Assembly (NCBI RefSeq): GCF_023149035.1 | Contig: NZ_JAHXMY010000001.1 | Coordinates: 124,001 to 188,000 of the forward strand | Reading direction: 5' to 3' | Origin: Microbacterium sp. EYE_78 | GTDB taxonomy: Bacteria; Actinomycetota; Actinomycetes; Actinomycetales; Microbacteriaceae | DNA length: 64,000 bases | Part shown: in pieces, positions 1-7,744 of the stretch | Layout of the letters: each line of letters opens with the position of its first letter | Numbering within the stretch: the first letter of the stretch is position 1 | Program-made: the position numbers and the translations under genes | Notes under the pieces: model-generated | Seen by the model: the letters and a program-made list of their open reading frames with translations, nothing else | The model's database searches: none | What the model was told of the DNA's origin: nothing

Positions 1-773
1 ACGCCTCGGTCGCGGCGATCGGGATCGGCGTGCCGGGGCCGGTGGAGCACTCCACCGGCAAGCCCACGAACCCGCCGATCATGCCCGGATGGGACCGCTT
101 CGACGTCCCCGGCTGGCTGCAACGGCACATCGCCGTCCCCGTGCTCGTCGACAACGACGTCAACACCATGGCGCTCGGCGAGCGCGCGATCGCCTGGCCG
201 GGCGTCGACAACCTGCTCTTCGTCAAGATCGCCACCGGCATCGGCGCGGGCCTCATCTCCGACGGCCACCTCCAACGCGGCGCGCAGGGGGTCGCGGGCG
301 ACATCGGCCACGTCCAGGTGGCGCGCGGGAACGACGTGCCCTGCACGTGCGGCAACCGCGGATGCCTCGAGGCCCTCGCCTCGGGCCCCGCGATCGCCCG
401 CAGTCTGCGTGCGATCGGTGTCGACGCGCACACGGGCGGTGACGTCGTCGACCTCGTCAAGCGCGGCAACGTGGAGGCGATCCAGGCGGTGCGGCAGGCG
501 GGTCGCGACATCGGCGAAGTCCTCACCACCTGTGTGAGCCTCGTGAACCCCTCCGTCATCGCGATCGGCGGATCGATGGCCCGTGTCGGTGAGCACCTCA
601 TCGCCGGTGTCCGCGAGGTCGTCTACGCGCGGTCGACACCCCTCGCCACAGCGCACCTCTCGATCGTGCAGTCGGCGACCGGCGCGCAGGCGGGCGTCCT
701 CGGTGCGAGCATGCTCGCCGTCGAGCACGCCCTTTCCCGTGACGTCCTCGCGTCGGGTCTCGCGGCCGTCTGA
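1..773 (+). CDS. ROK family protein (sugar kinase or repressor), 5' truncated
   Basis: The reading frame is open from base 3, so the gene starts outside the window; about 256 C-terminal residues are visible. The ROK signature is clear: an ATGIGAG sugar/phosphate-binding stretch, the GDIGH motif with the expected histidine, and the CxCGxxGCLE zinc-binding motif (bases about 342-373). The tail (GVLGASMLAVEH) is typical of ROK repressors as well as of glucokinases. The missing N-terminus would decide this: a winged helix would make it a NagC/XylR-like regulator, and its absence a cytoplasmic sugar kinase. I favour neither strongly. Confidence 0.85.
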   Translation, partial: ASVAAIGIGVPGPVEHSTGKPTNPPIMPGWDRFDVPGWLQRHIAVPVLVDNDVNTMALGERAIAWPGVDNLLFVKIATGIGAGLISDGHLQRGAQGVAGDIGHVQVARGNDVPCTCGNRGCLEALASGPAIARSLRAIGVDAHTGGDVVDLVKRGNVEAIQAVRQAGRDIGEVLTTCVSLVNPSVIAIGGSMARVGEHLIAGVREVVYARSTPLATAHLSIVQSATGAQAGVLGASMLAVEHALSRDVLASGLAAV

Positions 774-839
774 CCCCGCGGGGCGACGGATGCGGCGGGT
801 CGGACGCCGGGCGCGGGAGGCCCGACTTAGGATCGTCGG

Positions 840-1517
840 GTGACCCCCGAACTCGCCGCCCGGATCGTCGCGGACTCCCGCGACCGGGTCGCGTGGATGC
901 GGGCGCGCTCCCGCGGCATCACGGCGACCGACGTCGCGTCGCTCACGAGCGACCGCGCGATCCCCCGCGCCGCCGAGGCGAAGCTGAACGGGTCGGGCTT
1001 CAGCGGCAACGCCTACACCGATCACGGCAGACGCCGCGAGCCGGAGATCGCCGCCTGGGTCGCGGCGACCCACGGCATCGGCCCCTCGTCTGCGCTGTTC
1101 CACGCCGAGGTCGAGAAGCGTCACCTGGCGACGCCCGACGGGATCATGGTCGACACCGCGGGCCGCGTCGTGCTCGCCGAGATCAAGACCACCAACAAGA
1201 CGTGGAAGTCGATCCCCCGCACCTACCTGCGGCAGGTGTGGTGGCAGCAGCACGTCCTGGGCGCCGAACGGACCCTCGTCGTCTGGGAGGAGCACCAGGA
1301 CTTCGTGCCGCTCCGCGATGAGCCGCGCTGCGCCTGGATCGATCGGGACGAGACCGAGATCCACTCGTTGGTCCGACTCGCCACCGGCCTGATCGACGAG
1401 CTCTACCACCGGACCACGGGCAAGACCCCGCCGGTCCGCGAGACCGTCGCCGCGGTCAGCCGACGCGAGCAACTGCGCGAACGGGACATCTTCCGCGCCC
1501 TCGCCCTCGCGGACTGA
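840..1517 (+). CDS. YqaJ/lambda-exonuclease-like PD-(D/E)XK nuclease
   Basis: This is a 225-residue protein with a GTG start. It carries the pattern of YqaJ-type recombinase nucleases: a GRRREPEIA helix (E67/E69), an ATPDGIM strand with the metal-binding D100, and an LAEIKTT strand giving the E-x-K pair (E114, K116), followed by a QxxWWQQH helix. Phage members of this family chew 5' ends of double-stranded DNA for single-strand annealing with a Bet/RecT partner. No annealing protein, phage structural gene or integrase lies nearby, so this appears to be a chromosomal stand-alone copy. The family call is good; the physiological role is unknown. Confidence 0.75.
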   Translation: MTPELAARIVADSRDRVAWMRARSRGITATDVASLTSDRAIPRAAEAKLNGSGFSGNAYTDHGRRREPEIAAWVAATHGIGPSSALFHAEVEKRHLATPDGIMVDTAGRVVLAEIKTTNKTWKSIPRTYLRQVWWQQHVLGAERTLVVWEEHQDFVPLRDEPRCAWIDRDETEIHSLVRLATGLIDELYHRTTGKTPPVRETVAAVSRREQLRERDIFRALALAD

Positions 1518-1577
1518 CGTCCGCCGCTCCGCCTGCCCCCTCCCGGGCGGTGTTCGTCATGGGCGGACGCCCGTTGG

Positions 1578-1636
1578 TTGACGCGGATCAATCATCGTCA
1601 TATAGTTGACCTCTATCAATTGTTGACGTGCATCAC
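1578..1636 (+). promoter_or_regulatory. Promoter with three TTGA-N6-TCAA operator-like repeats
   Basis: A textbook vegetative promoter is visible: TTGACG at 1578-1583, 17 bases, then TATAGT at 1601-1606, about 45 bases before the exporter ATG. Overlaid are two perfect TTGA-N6-TCAA inverted repeats (1578-1591 and 1606-1619) and a third with one mismatch (1623-1636, ending TCAC). The first covers the -35 box, the second follows the -10, and the third lies in the leader. They are natural candidate sites for the MarR repressor encoded two genes downstream. Binding is inference. Confidence 0.7.
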
Positions 1637-1650
1637 CTATCTGGAGTCGA

Positions 1651-3327
1651 ATGGCCACCTCCGCCCCGCCCGCCCCGCGCCGGGTCCTCGCCCCACTGTC
1701 AGGGCTCCTCCTCGGCATGTTCGTGTCGATGATCGCCTCGACGGTCGTCTCGACGTCGCTACCCGTGATCATCCACGACCTCGACGGCGACCAGGGAGCC
1801 TTCACCTGGGTCGTGACCGCGACCCTGCTGACCACTGCGATCTCGACCCCGATCTGGGGCAAGCTCGCCGACCTGGTGAACCGCAAGGCGCTCTATCAGA
1901 TCGCGCTCGTCATCTTCGTCCTCGCCACGGCAGCCGCCGGCTTCGCGCAGGACCCCGCCACGCTCATCGCCTTCCGTGCGGTGCAGGGCCTCGGCGCCGG
2001 CGGGCTCGCGGCCCTCAGCCAGGTGCTGATGGCCGACATCATCAGCCCTCGCGAGCGAGGCCGCTACATGGGCCTGTTCGGCGCGGTCATGGCGGTCGCG
2101 ACCGTCGGCGGACCGCTCCTCGGCGGCGTGATCACCGACGCGTTCGGCTGGCGCTGGAACTTCTTCGTCTCGCTCCCCGTCGCCGTCGCGGCGCTCATCA
2201 TGGTGCAGCGCACGCTCCCCCACGCGAGCGTCAGCGCGCGTCGACCCAAGATCGACTACCTCGGCATCGTCCTGCTCTCGACGGCCGTCTCGCTGCTGCT
2301 CATCTGGGTCACCAGCGCCGGATCCAGCTTCGACTGGTGGGGCATCGAGACGATCCTCATGGTGGGCGGTGCGCTCGTCGCAGCCGTGCTCTTCGTGGTC
2401 GTCGAGCTCCGCGTCGCCGAGCCGCTCGTCCCGCTGACCCTCTTCCGCGACCGCACCTTCACGCTGTCCGTGGTCGCCTCGATCGCCACCGGCATCGCCA
2501 TGTTCGGCGCATCGGTCTTCCTCGGGCAGTACATGCAGATGGCCCGCGGCGCGACGCCGACCGAGGCCGGCCTCATGACCATCCCGATGATCGCGGGCCT
2601 GCTCCTCTCGTCGGTCGGCGTCGGTGCGCTCATCACCCGGTACGGCCACTGGAAGCCCTACCTGATCGTCGGCAGCATCCTGCTCACCGCCGGTGCCACC
2701 CTCCTGTCGACCATCCACTACGACACCGACTTCTTCCTCGTGTCGGTGTACATGTTCCTGCTCGGCGCCGGCGTCGGCATGACGATGCAGAACCTCGTGC
2801 TCGCCGTCCAGAACAGCGCGAAGCCGTCGGAGATCGGCGTCGCCAGCTCGGGCGTCACCTTCTTCCGGAGCCTCGGCGGCACGGTCGGCGTCTCCCTCAT
2901 GGGCGCGGCACTCGCCACCCGGGTGACCGACCTCTTCGGCGGAGCGCAGGAGCGCATCGTCGCAGCGCTGACCGCACTCGGGCCGGACGGTGCCACGTGG
3001 GCGAAGCAGCTGTCGTCGGGCACCCTTCCGCAGGTGTCGGCCATGCCCGAGCAGCTGCGGGTCATCGTCGAGGACATCTACGCGCAGGGCATCTCGTCTG
3101 CCTTCCTCATCGCCGTGCCGTTCGGCGTGATCAGCATCCTCGCGGTCCTGTTCCTCCCCAACCGCAGCCTCAGCACCATGACGACGACCGAGCGCCGGCA
3201 CGCGTCCGAGGCCGACCTCGCGACGGTATCGGTGCCTGGAGGGATGGATGCCGTGACCGCTACCGGTTCGATCGCGATCCCCGCACAGGGCGTCCCGGGC
3301 GCCGACGGCGCGGAGACCCGCCGATAA
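1651..3327 (+). CDS. MFS multidrug exporter, DHA2 (EmrB/QacA) family
   Basis: This 558-residue integral membrane protein has about 14 hydrophobic segments, as expected for proton-driven drug exporters of the DHA2 family. Visible landmarks are the loop WGKLADLVNRKALYQ after the second membrane span (motif A) and GPLLGGVITDAFGWRWNFF (motif C, antiporter signature). The start is supported by GGAG at 1643-1646 and by the promoter above. It ends with a hydrophilic tail of about 50 residues. The marR gene follows after one base, so the pair forms a classic exporter-regulator operon. The substrate cannot be read from sequence. Confidence 0.9.
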   Translation: MATSAPPAPRRVLAPLSGLLLGMFVSMIASTVVSTSLPVIIHDLDGDQGAFTWVVTATLLTTAISTPIWGKLADLVNRKALYQIALVIFVLATAAAGFAQDPATLIAFRAVQGLGAGGLAALSQVLMADIISPRERGRYMGLFGAVMAVATVGGPLLGGVITDAFGWRWNFFVSLPVAVAALIMVQRTLPHASVSARRPKIDYLGIVLLSTAVSLLLIWVTSAGSSFDWWGIETILMVGGALVAAVLFVVVELRVAEPLVPLTLFRDRTFTLSVVASIATGIAMFGASVFLGQYMQMARGATPTEAGLMTIPMIAGLLLSSVGVGALITRYGHWKPYLIVGSILLTAGATLLSTIHYDTDFFLVSVYMFLLGAGVGMTMQNLVLAVQNSAKPSEIGVASSGVTFFRSLGGTVGVSLMGAALATRVTDLFGGAQERIVAALTALGPDGATWAKQLSSGTLPQVSAMPEQLRVIVEDIYAQGISSAFLIAVPFGVISILAVLFLPNRSLSTMTTTERRHASEADLATVSVPGGMDAVTATGSIAIPAQGVPGADGAETRR

Positions 3328-3328
3328 C

Positions 3329-3814
3329 ATGGGCATGATGTCCGTCGAGTCCGACCGAGAGGCCCGCACCCAGGCGGTGCGGGCCCTCGAGGGCGAATTC
3401 AGCGACCTGATCACGCAGTTCCGGCGCCGGATCACCGAGAACGCGAACCGGGTCAGCCCCGGCATGCTGCCCGGTGCCTATAAGGTCTTCACGACCATCG
3501 TCCGCCACGAGCCCATCACCCAGTCCGCGCTGGCCGAGATGCTCGTGCTCGACAAGGGCCAGCTCAGCCGGACCGTCCGCGAGTTGACCGAGCTCGACCT
3601 CATCGAACGGACCCCCGACCCCAACGACGGTCGCTCGAGTCTGCTCACCTCCACCGCGCACGGTCGCGACCGCCTCGCCGAGGCCCGGATCCCTCAGGAG
3701 GGCGCGCTGCTGCGGGCGCTGGAGGACTGGCGCGTCGAGGACATCGAGAACCTCAGTCGCCTGCTCCACGCCCTCGTCGCCGGCGCGCGACCGGACGAGG
3801 AGGCGACCGCGTGA
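3329..3814 (+). CDS. MarR family transcriptional regulator
   Basis: This 161-residue protein has the MarR winged helix: helix-turn-helix ITQSALAEMLVLDKGQLSRTVRELTELDLIERTPDPNDGRSS, where the DPNDGR wing is diagnostic. It lies one base behind the DHA2 exporter and is probably translated from the same mRNA; alternative starts at 3335 and 3338 are in frame. Genes in this arrangement usually repress their own operon and release DNA when a small phenolic or toxic ligand binds. The three inverted repeats at 1578-1636 are the likely targets. Confidence 0.88.
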   Translation: MGMMSVESDREARTQAVRALEGEFSDLITQFRRRITENANRVSPGMLPGAYKVFTTIVRHEPITQSALAEMLVLDKGQLSRTVRELTELDLIERTPDPNDGRSSLLTSTAHGRDRLAEARIPQEGALLRALEDWRVEDIENLSRLLHALVAGARPDEEATA

Positions 3815-3899
3815 TCGTGGATGCCGGGCGCCACCTCGCGGGCGGATTCTCGACTCGGTGACCACGGCGTAACACCGCCGAGACAATGGCGCGGTTGAC

Positions 3900-3920
3900 T
3901 GGTGCTCCACCCAAGCACCA
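3900..3920. promoter_or_regulatory. 7-bp inverted repeat upstream of the quinone reductase gene
   Basis: TGGTGCT (3900-3906) and AGCACCA (3914-3920) are perfect inverted repeats around a 7-base spacer, directly after a TTGACT (3895-3900) that could act as a -35 box. It lies in the 148-base gap between marR and the MDR oxidoreductase. It could be an operator for that gene or a small hairpin; nothing decides between these. Confidence 0.35.
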
Positions 3921-3962
3921 CGCAGCGCCCGACGTCGAGCGCACGGTGAGAAGGAGCGTCCG

Positions 3963-4994
3963 ATGCGATTCCGGCCGCTGCGATCCGCAGCCCCCACCGC
4001 CAGCGAGATCGTCGACGTGACGACTCCTCCCCCGGTCATGCGCGCCGTCGTCTACGACGCCACCGGCGACGCGGGCGTGCTGCACGAGTCCGAGGTCACC
4101 GTGCCCGAGCCCGCCCTCAGCGAGCTCCTCGTCCGCGTGATCGCGGCGGGCACGAATCCCATCGACGCGAAGACCCGGGCGGGGCGCGGCGTCTCACGTC
4201 ATGTCGCGGAATACCCCACCACCCCGGGCTTCGACTTCAGCGGCGTCGTCGTGTCGAGCCCGTTCGAGTCGCACCCGCTGCAGCCCGGCGAGCAGGTGTT
4301 CGGCATGGTGCCCTTCCCCCGCACCGGCGGATCGTACGCGGAGTACGTCGTCGTTCCGAGTCTGTCGGTCACGCGCAAACCCGCCGCGCTCTCGCACGTC
4401 GAGGCGGCCGGCGTCCCCCTGGCGGCCCTGACGGCGTGGGGACTCGTCGTCGAGACGGCGCACGCGCACGAGGGTCAGCGCGTCCTCATCCACGCCGGCT
4501 CCGGGGGCGTCGGACACTTCGCGGTCCAGCTCGCGGCGTACTTCGGCGCCCACGTGACCGCGACGGGCTCGGAACGCAACCTCGGCTGGCTGCGCGAGCT
4601 CGGCGCGGCCGTCGCCGTCGACTACGCGACCACCCGCTTCGAGGACGTCGTCGGCGAGATGGACGTCGTCATCGACCTCGTCGGCAACGTGCACGACGAC
4701 ACGGGCGCGCGGTCACTCGGCGTCCTCCGCCCCGGCGGACTCTACGTCATGGTGCCCACGGGCGGGTGGCCCGACTACGCTGAGGCCGCTGCCGCGGCGG
4801 GAGTCCGGGCGACGACGTACAAGGTGATCCCCGACGGCTCCGTCCTCGCCACGATCGCGAGGCTGCTGGATTCCGGCGCGATCCAGGTGTACATCGACCG
4901 CGTCTTCGAGCTCGCCGACGCGGCCGAGGCCCACCGGGAGCTCGAGCGCGGGCATGCGCGCGGCAAGCTGGTCCTGCGCGTGGCGGACGCCTGA
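3963..4994 (+). CDS. Quinone reductase-like zinc-independent MDR oxidoreductase
   Basis: This 343-residue member of the medium-chain dehydrogenase/reductase superfamily is closest in appearance to NADPH:quinone reductase and zeta-crystallin types. The GroES-like part has the PGFDFSGVV turn, and the nucleotide fold has the glycine-rich LIHAGSGGVGHFAVQLA strand near residue 180. The cysteine cluster of zinc alcohol dehydrogenases is absent. The start is supported by AAGGAG at 3951-3956; the first 25 residues are a non-conserved extension and a later start at the internal Met (4039) is possible. It overlaps acyP as TGATG, implying translational coupling. Confidence 0.82.
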   Translation: MRFRPLRSAAPTASEIVDVTTPPPVMRAVVYDATGDAGVLHESEVTVPEPALSELLVRVIAAGTNPIDAKTRAGRGVSRHVAEYPTTPGFDFSGVVVSSPFESHPLQPGEQVFGMVPFPRTGGSYAEYVVVPSLSVTRKPAALSHVEAAGVPLAALTAWGLVVETAHAHEGQRVLIHAGSGGVGHFAVQLAAYFGAHVTATGSERNLGWLRELGAAVAVDYATTRFEDVVGEMDVVIDLVGNVHDDTGARSLGVLRPGGLYVMVPTGGWPDYAEAAAAAGVRATTYKVIPDGSVLATIARLLDSGAIQVYIDRVFELADAAEAHRELERGHARGKLVLRVADA

Positions 4995-5272
4995 TGCGCC
5001 GCATCCGCCTCGTCGTCCGCGGCGTCGTCCAGGGCGTCGGCTTCCGGTTCACTATGCAGCACATGGCGCAGCAGGCCGGCGCCACCGGCTGGGTCCGCAA
5101 CCGCGGCGACGGCACGGTCCAGGCCGAGGTGCAGGGGACGGCGTCCGCCGTCGAGGCGGTCGTCGACTGGGCGGCGCGTGGGCCCCGCGGCGGGTCGGTC
5201 GACGACGTCGCGATGACCGAGATCGAGCCGCTGAGCGACGAGACCGGGTTCGAGATCCGTCGCGACGCCTGA
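4994..5272 (+). CDS. acyP: Acylphosphatase
   Basis: This 92-residue protein has the full length of the family. It shows the active-site signature RGVVQGVGFR with the phosphate-binding R18, and N36 in WVRNRGDGTV, the two residues needed to hydrolyse acyl phosphates such as 1,3-bisphosphoglycerate and carbamoyl phosphate. Its ATG shares a base with the stop of the preceding oxidoreductase gene. The cytoplasmic role is metabolite housekeeping; no functional link to the oxidoreductase is evident beyond coupling. Confidence 0.93.
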   Translation: MRRIRLVVRGVVQGVGFRFTMQHMAQQAGATGWVRNRGDGTVQAEVQGTASAVEAVVDWAARGPRGGSVDDVAMTEIEPLSDETGFEIRRDA

Positions 5273-5282
5273 GCGTCGCGGG

Positions 5283-6071
5283 TCAGTCCTCGAGCGGACG
5301 GAGGATCCGGTCGAGGAATCGCTTCGTGCGCTCCTCACGGGGTGCCGCGAACAGCTCGCGAGGATGCCCCCGCTCGACGATCCGACCGCCGTCGAAGAAG
5401 ACTACCTCGTCGGCGACCTGCCGGGCGAACCCGAGCTCGTGGGTCACGATGACCATCGTCCACCCCTCCTCGGCGAGTTCCTTCAGCACCACCAGGACCT
5501 CGCCGACGAGCTCGGGGTCCAGCGCGCTCGTGGGCTCGTCGAACAAAAGGACGTCGGGCTGCAGTGCGAGCGCGCGGACGATGCCGACCCGCTGCTGCTG
5601 GCCACCGGAGAGTTCGTGGGGGTAGGCATCCCGCTTCTGCGCCAACCCCACCCGCGCGAGCAGCCGCTCGGCCTCGGCCGTCGCGACGTCCTTCGCCGTG
5701 CCGTGCGCGTGGACGGGACCCTCGATCACGTTGTCGAGCACGGTCAGATGCGGGAACAGGTTGTGGTGCTGGAAGACCATCGCGGAGCGGTCGCGGAGCG
5801 CTGCGCGCTCAGCCTTGCGGTCACGCGTCCGCGCGGGCGGCGCCGAGAAGTCGTGACGCTGCCCGTCGGCGAAGACGATCGTGCCCGATTCGGGGGTCTC
5901 CAGACCGTTCAGGCAGCGGAGGACCGTCGTCTTGCCGGATCCGCTGGGGCCGATGAGGCAGGTCACCTGTCCGCGTCCGACGGCGAAGTCGACGCCGTCC
6001 AGCACGACGGTGTCGCCGAAGGACTTCTGCAGGCCCGAGACGGCGATCAGTGGGGTCTCAGTGTGCGACAC
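5283..6071 (-). CDS. Polar amino acid (cystine-type) ABC transporter ATP-binding protein
   Basis: This 262-residue ATPase starts with GTG inside the end of the permease gene (14-base overlap). All motifs are intact: Walker [10 protein letters not shown] at residues 41-49, Q-loop FQHHNLF, signature LSGGQQQR, Walker [13 protein letters not shown], and the H-loop TH. It belongs to the GlnQ/TcyC class. A roughly 16-residue insertion rich in Arg/Ala ([17 protein letters not shown]) precedes the Q-loop. It energises uptake through the adjacent permease. Confidence 0.9.
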   Translation of the reverse strand: MSHTETPLIAVSGLQKSFGDTVVLDGVDFAVGRGQVTCLIGPSGSGKTTVLRCLNGLETPESGTIVFADGQRHDFSAPPARTRDRKAERAALRDRSAMVFQHHNLFPHLTVLDNVIEGPVHAHGTAKDVATAEAERLLARVGLAQKRDAYPHELSGGQQQRVGIVRALALQPDVLLFDEPTSALDPELVGEVLVVLKELAEEGWTMVIVTHELGFARQVADEVVFFDGGRIVERGHPRELFAAPREERTKRFLDRILRPLED

Positions 6072-6732
6072 GGCGATCGAGCCTCCGTTCGATGCGGCCC
6101 TGACCGAAGGAGAGGACCAGGCAGAAGAGCCAGTAGATGAACGCCGCCTCGATGTAGACGACCATGAACTCGAGGCTGAAGGCGGCGATGTTCTGCGCGA
6201 CCCGGAAGAGCTCGGCGACCGTGATGGATGCCACGAGCGAGGTGTCCTTCACGAGCGAGATGAACGTGTTCGACAGCGGCGGCACCGAGACGCGGGCCGC
6301 CTGCGGCAGAATGATCCGGCGCAGCGCGGTGGCGCGCGACAGCCCGACCGTGAACCCGGCCTCCCACTGTCCCTTGGGGACGGACAGGATCGCTGCCCGG
6401 ATGACCTCGGCCGCGTACCCGCCGACGTTCAGCGACAGGGCGATCACCGCCGCCGGCCACGCCTCGATACGGACGCCGATCTGCGGCAGTCCATAGAACA
6501 CGACGAAGATCTGGACCAGCAGCGGGGTCCCGCGGATGGCGGAGATGTAGAACCGGGCGATGCCGGAGAGCACCCGGTTGCCCGAGATGCGCATGAGCGC
6601 GGCGGCGATCGCGAGCGCGAGGCCGATCGCGAACGAGATCAGCGCGAGCGGGATGGTGACCGTGACCCCCGCCACGAACATCGGCCAGAAGGAGGTCAGG
6701 ATCAGCTGCCACGTGTCGGTGTCCACCGGCAT
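6058..6732 (-). CDS. Polar amino acid (cystine-type) ABC transporter permease
   Basis: This 224-residue membrane protein of the HisM/GlnP class has about five spans. It shows the RGTPLLVQ segment and the cytoplasmic EAA loop ([22 protein letters not shown]) that docks onto the ATPase. It is encoded between the binding protein and the ATPase in one minus-strand operon. A hairpin at 6751-6790 separates it from the binding-protein gene. Confidence 0.9.
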   Translation of the reverse strand: MPVDTDTWQLILTSFWPMFVAGVTVTIPLALISFAIGLALAIAAALMRISGNRVLSGIARFYISAIRGTPLLVQIFVVFYGLPQIGVRIEAWPAAVIALSLNVGGYAAEVIRAAILSVPKGQWEAGFTVGLSRATALRRIILPQAARVSVPPLSNTFISLVKDTSLVASITVAELFRVAQNIAAFSLEFMVVYIEAAFIYWLFCLVLSFGQGRIERRLDRRVAH

Positions 6733-6750
6733 CCTCTCTCAGAACGGGAA

Positions 6751-6790
6751 CGGGCTCGGCGAGACGCTGTGCAGCGCCGCGCCGAGCCCG
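6751..6790 (-). terminator. Intercistronic hairpin after the binding-protein gene
   Basis: CGGGCTCGGCG (6751-6761) pairs perfectly with CGCCGAGCCCG (6780-6790) around an 18-base loop, just after the stop of the substrate-binding protein gene and before the permease start. Such hairpins often act as partial terminators or 3' mRNA stabilisers, giving more binding protein than membrane components. There is no T-run, so full termination is unlikely. Confidence 0.5.
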
Positions 6791-6802
6791 CGGGAACGGA
6801 TG

Positions 6803-7600
6803 TCACTCGGTGACGTCGGCTCCGAAGTAGGTGTCGCTGATCTCGGCGAGGGTTCCATCTTCGCGCAGCTCGGCCAGCGCGTCATCGATCGCGTCGATGA
6901 GGGCCGTCTTGTCCTTCGTCGCTGCGACGGCGCTCCGAGCGGGATCCGTTTCGGCCGCGATCTTGAGGCCGGTCGGTCCGTCGGTCTTCTCGTAGTCGAG
7001 GAAGGTGAGCTTGTCGTTGACCGTGGCCTCGACGCGGTCCTGGCGGAGCAGCTCGACGGCCTGGGCCCAGCCCTCGATGGGGGTGACGTCGGCGCCGGCC
7101 TCTTCGGCGAGCTGGTAGAAGTTGCTCGTCAGCGACTGCGCGGTCTTCTTGCCCTTCAGGTCGTCGAAGCTCTGGATCGAGTCGTCGCCCTCCTTGACGA
7201 CCACGACGCTCGGCGAGACGGTGTACGGCTCGCTGAAGAGGTACTTCTCCTCGCGCTCGGGGTTGATCGAGACCTGGTTCGCGATGACGTCGAAGCGGCC
7301 CGCGTCGAGGCCGGCGAAGATGCCGTCCCACTGGGTCTCCTGGAACTCGATGTCGAGGTCGAGCTTCTCGGCGACGGCCTCGATGATCTCGACGTCGTAG
7401 CCGACGAGCGCGCCGCTCTCGTCGTGGTACGAGAAGGGGCGGTAGGTGCCCTCGGTCGCGACGGTCAGGGTGCCGGCCTTCACCAGTCCGTAGTCCTCCC
7501 CCTCAGCCGCGCCCGTTCCGGATCCGCCGGTGGAGCATCCCGCGAGGGCGATGACGGACGTGAGGGCGAGGGCGCCGAGAGCGGCGGTGCGGCGGGACAT
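6803..7600 (-). CDS. Cystine-type substrate-binding lipoprotein (SBP family 3)
   Basis: This 265-residue lipoprotein has a signal peptide ending in the lipobox ALAGC (Cys22). The start is set by AAGGAG seven bases upstream of the ATG. The body shows bacterial solute-binding family 3 features: GYDVEIIEAVAEKLDL, the WDGIFAGLDAGRFDVIANQVSI segment with its Asp contact, and VAQSLTSN-like AQSLTSNFYQLA plus VEATVNDKLTFLDY, which closely resemble L-cystine binders of the TcyA/TcyJ type. It is first in the operon with permease and ATPase. Cystine specificity is inferred from motif likeness only. Confidence 0.85.
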   Translation of the reverse strand: MSRRTAALGALALTSVIALAGCSTGGSGTGAAEGEDYGLVKAGTLTVATEGTYRPFSYHDESGALVGYDVEIIEAVAEKLDLDIEFQETQWDGIFAGLDAGRFDVIANQVSINPEREEKYLFSEPYTVSPSVVVVKEGDDSIQSFDDLKGKKTAQSLTSNFYQLAEEAGADVTPIEGWAQAVELLRQDRVEATVNDKLTFLDYEKTDGPTGLKIAAETDPARSAVAATKDKTALIDAIDDALAELREDGTLAEISDTYFGADVTE

Positions 7601-7667
7601 GGGTCTCCTTGGTGAGGGGAACGGGGGGCTGGCCACGCGTCGGGTGAGCGCGACCCCCCAGTACAAC

Positions 7668-7683
7668 ACCTCCGGGCGGAGGT
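7668..7683. promoter_or_regulatory. 16-bp near-continuous palindrome upstream of the cystine-type importer
   Basis: ACCTCCG and CGGAGGT are perfect 7-base arms around a 2-base centre, 67 bases upstream of the binding-protein ATG in an otherwise unremarkable 144-base gap. The short centre favours a protein-binding DNA site over an RNA hairpin. A sulfur-responsive regulator would fit the transporter, but no such regulator gene is present here. Confidence 0.4.
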
Positions 7684-7744
7684 TCTTCCCTCGTGTGACG
7701 ATCTGTTGCTGTGAGCGTGCCCCACGCGGCGTCGGAGCGGACCG

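Noticed and set aside
840..1517. YqaJ gene as a prophage remnant
   Set aside because: No phage, integrase or attachment-site sequence is seen on either side; neighbours have ordinary composition.
1759..3465. A 568-codon minus-strand frame opposite the DHA2 exporter
   Set aside because: It is antisense to a clear membrane transporter, rich in Asp/Glu/Arg/His, and has no ribosome site.
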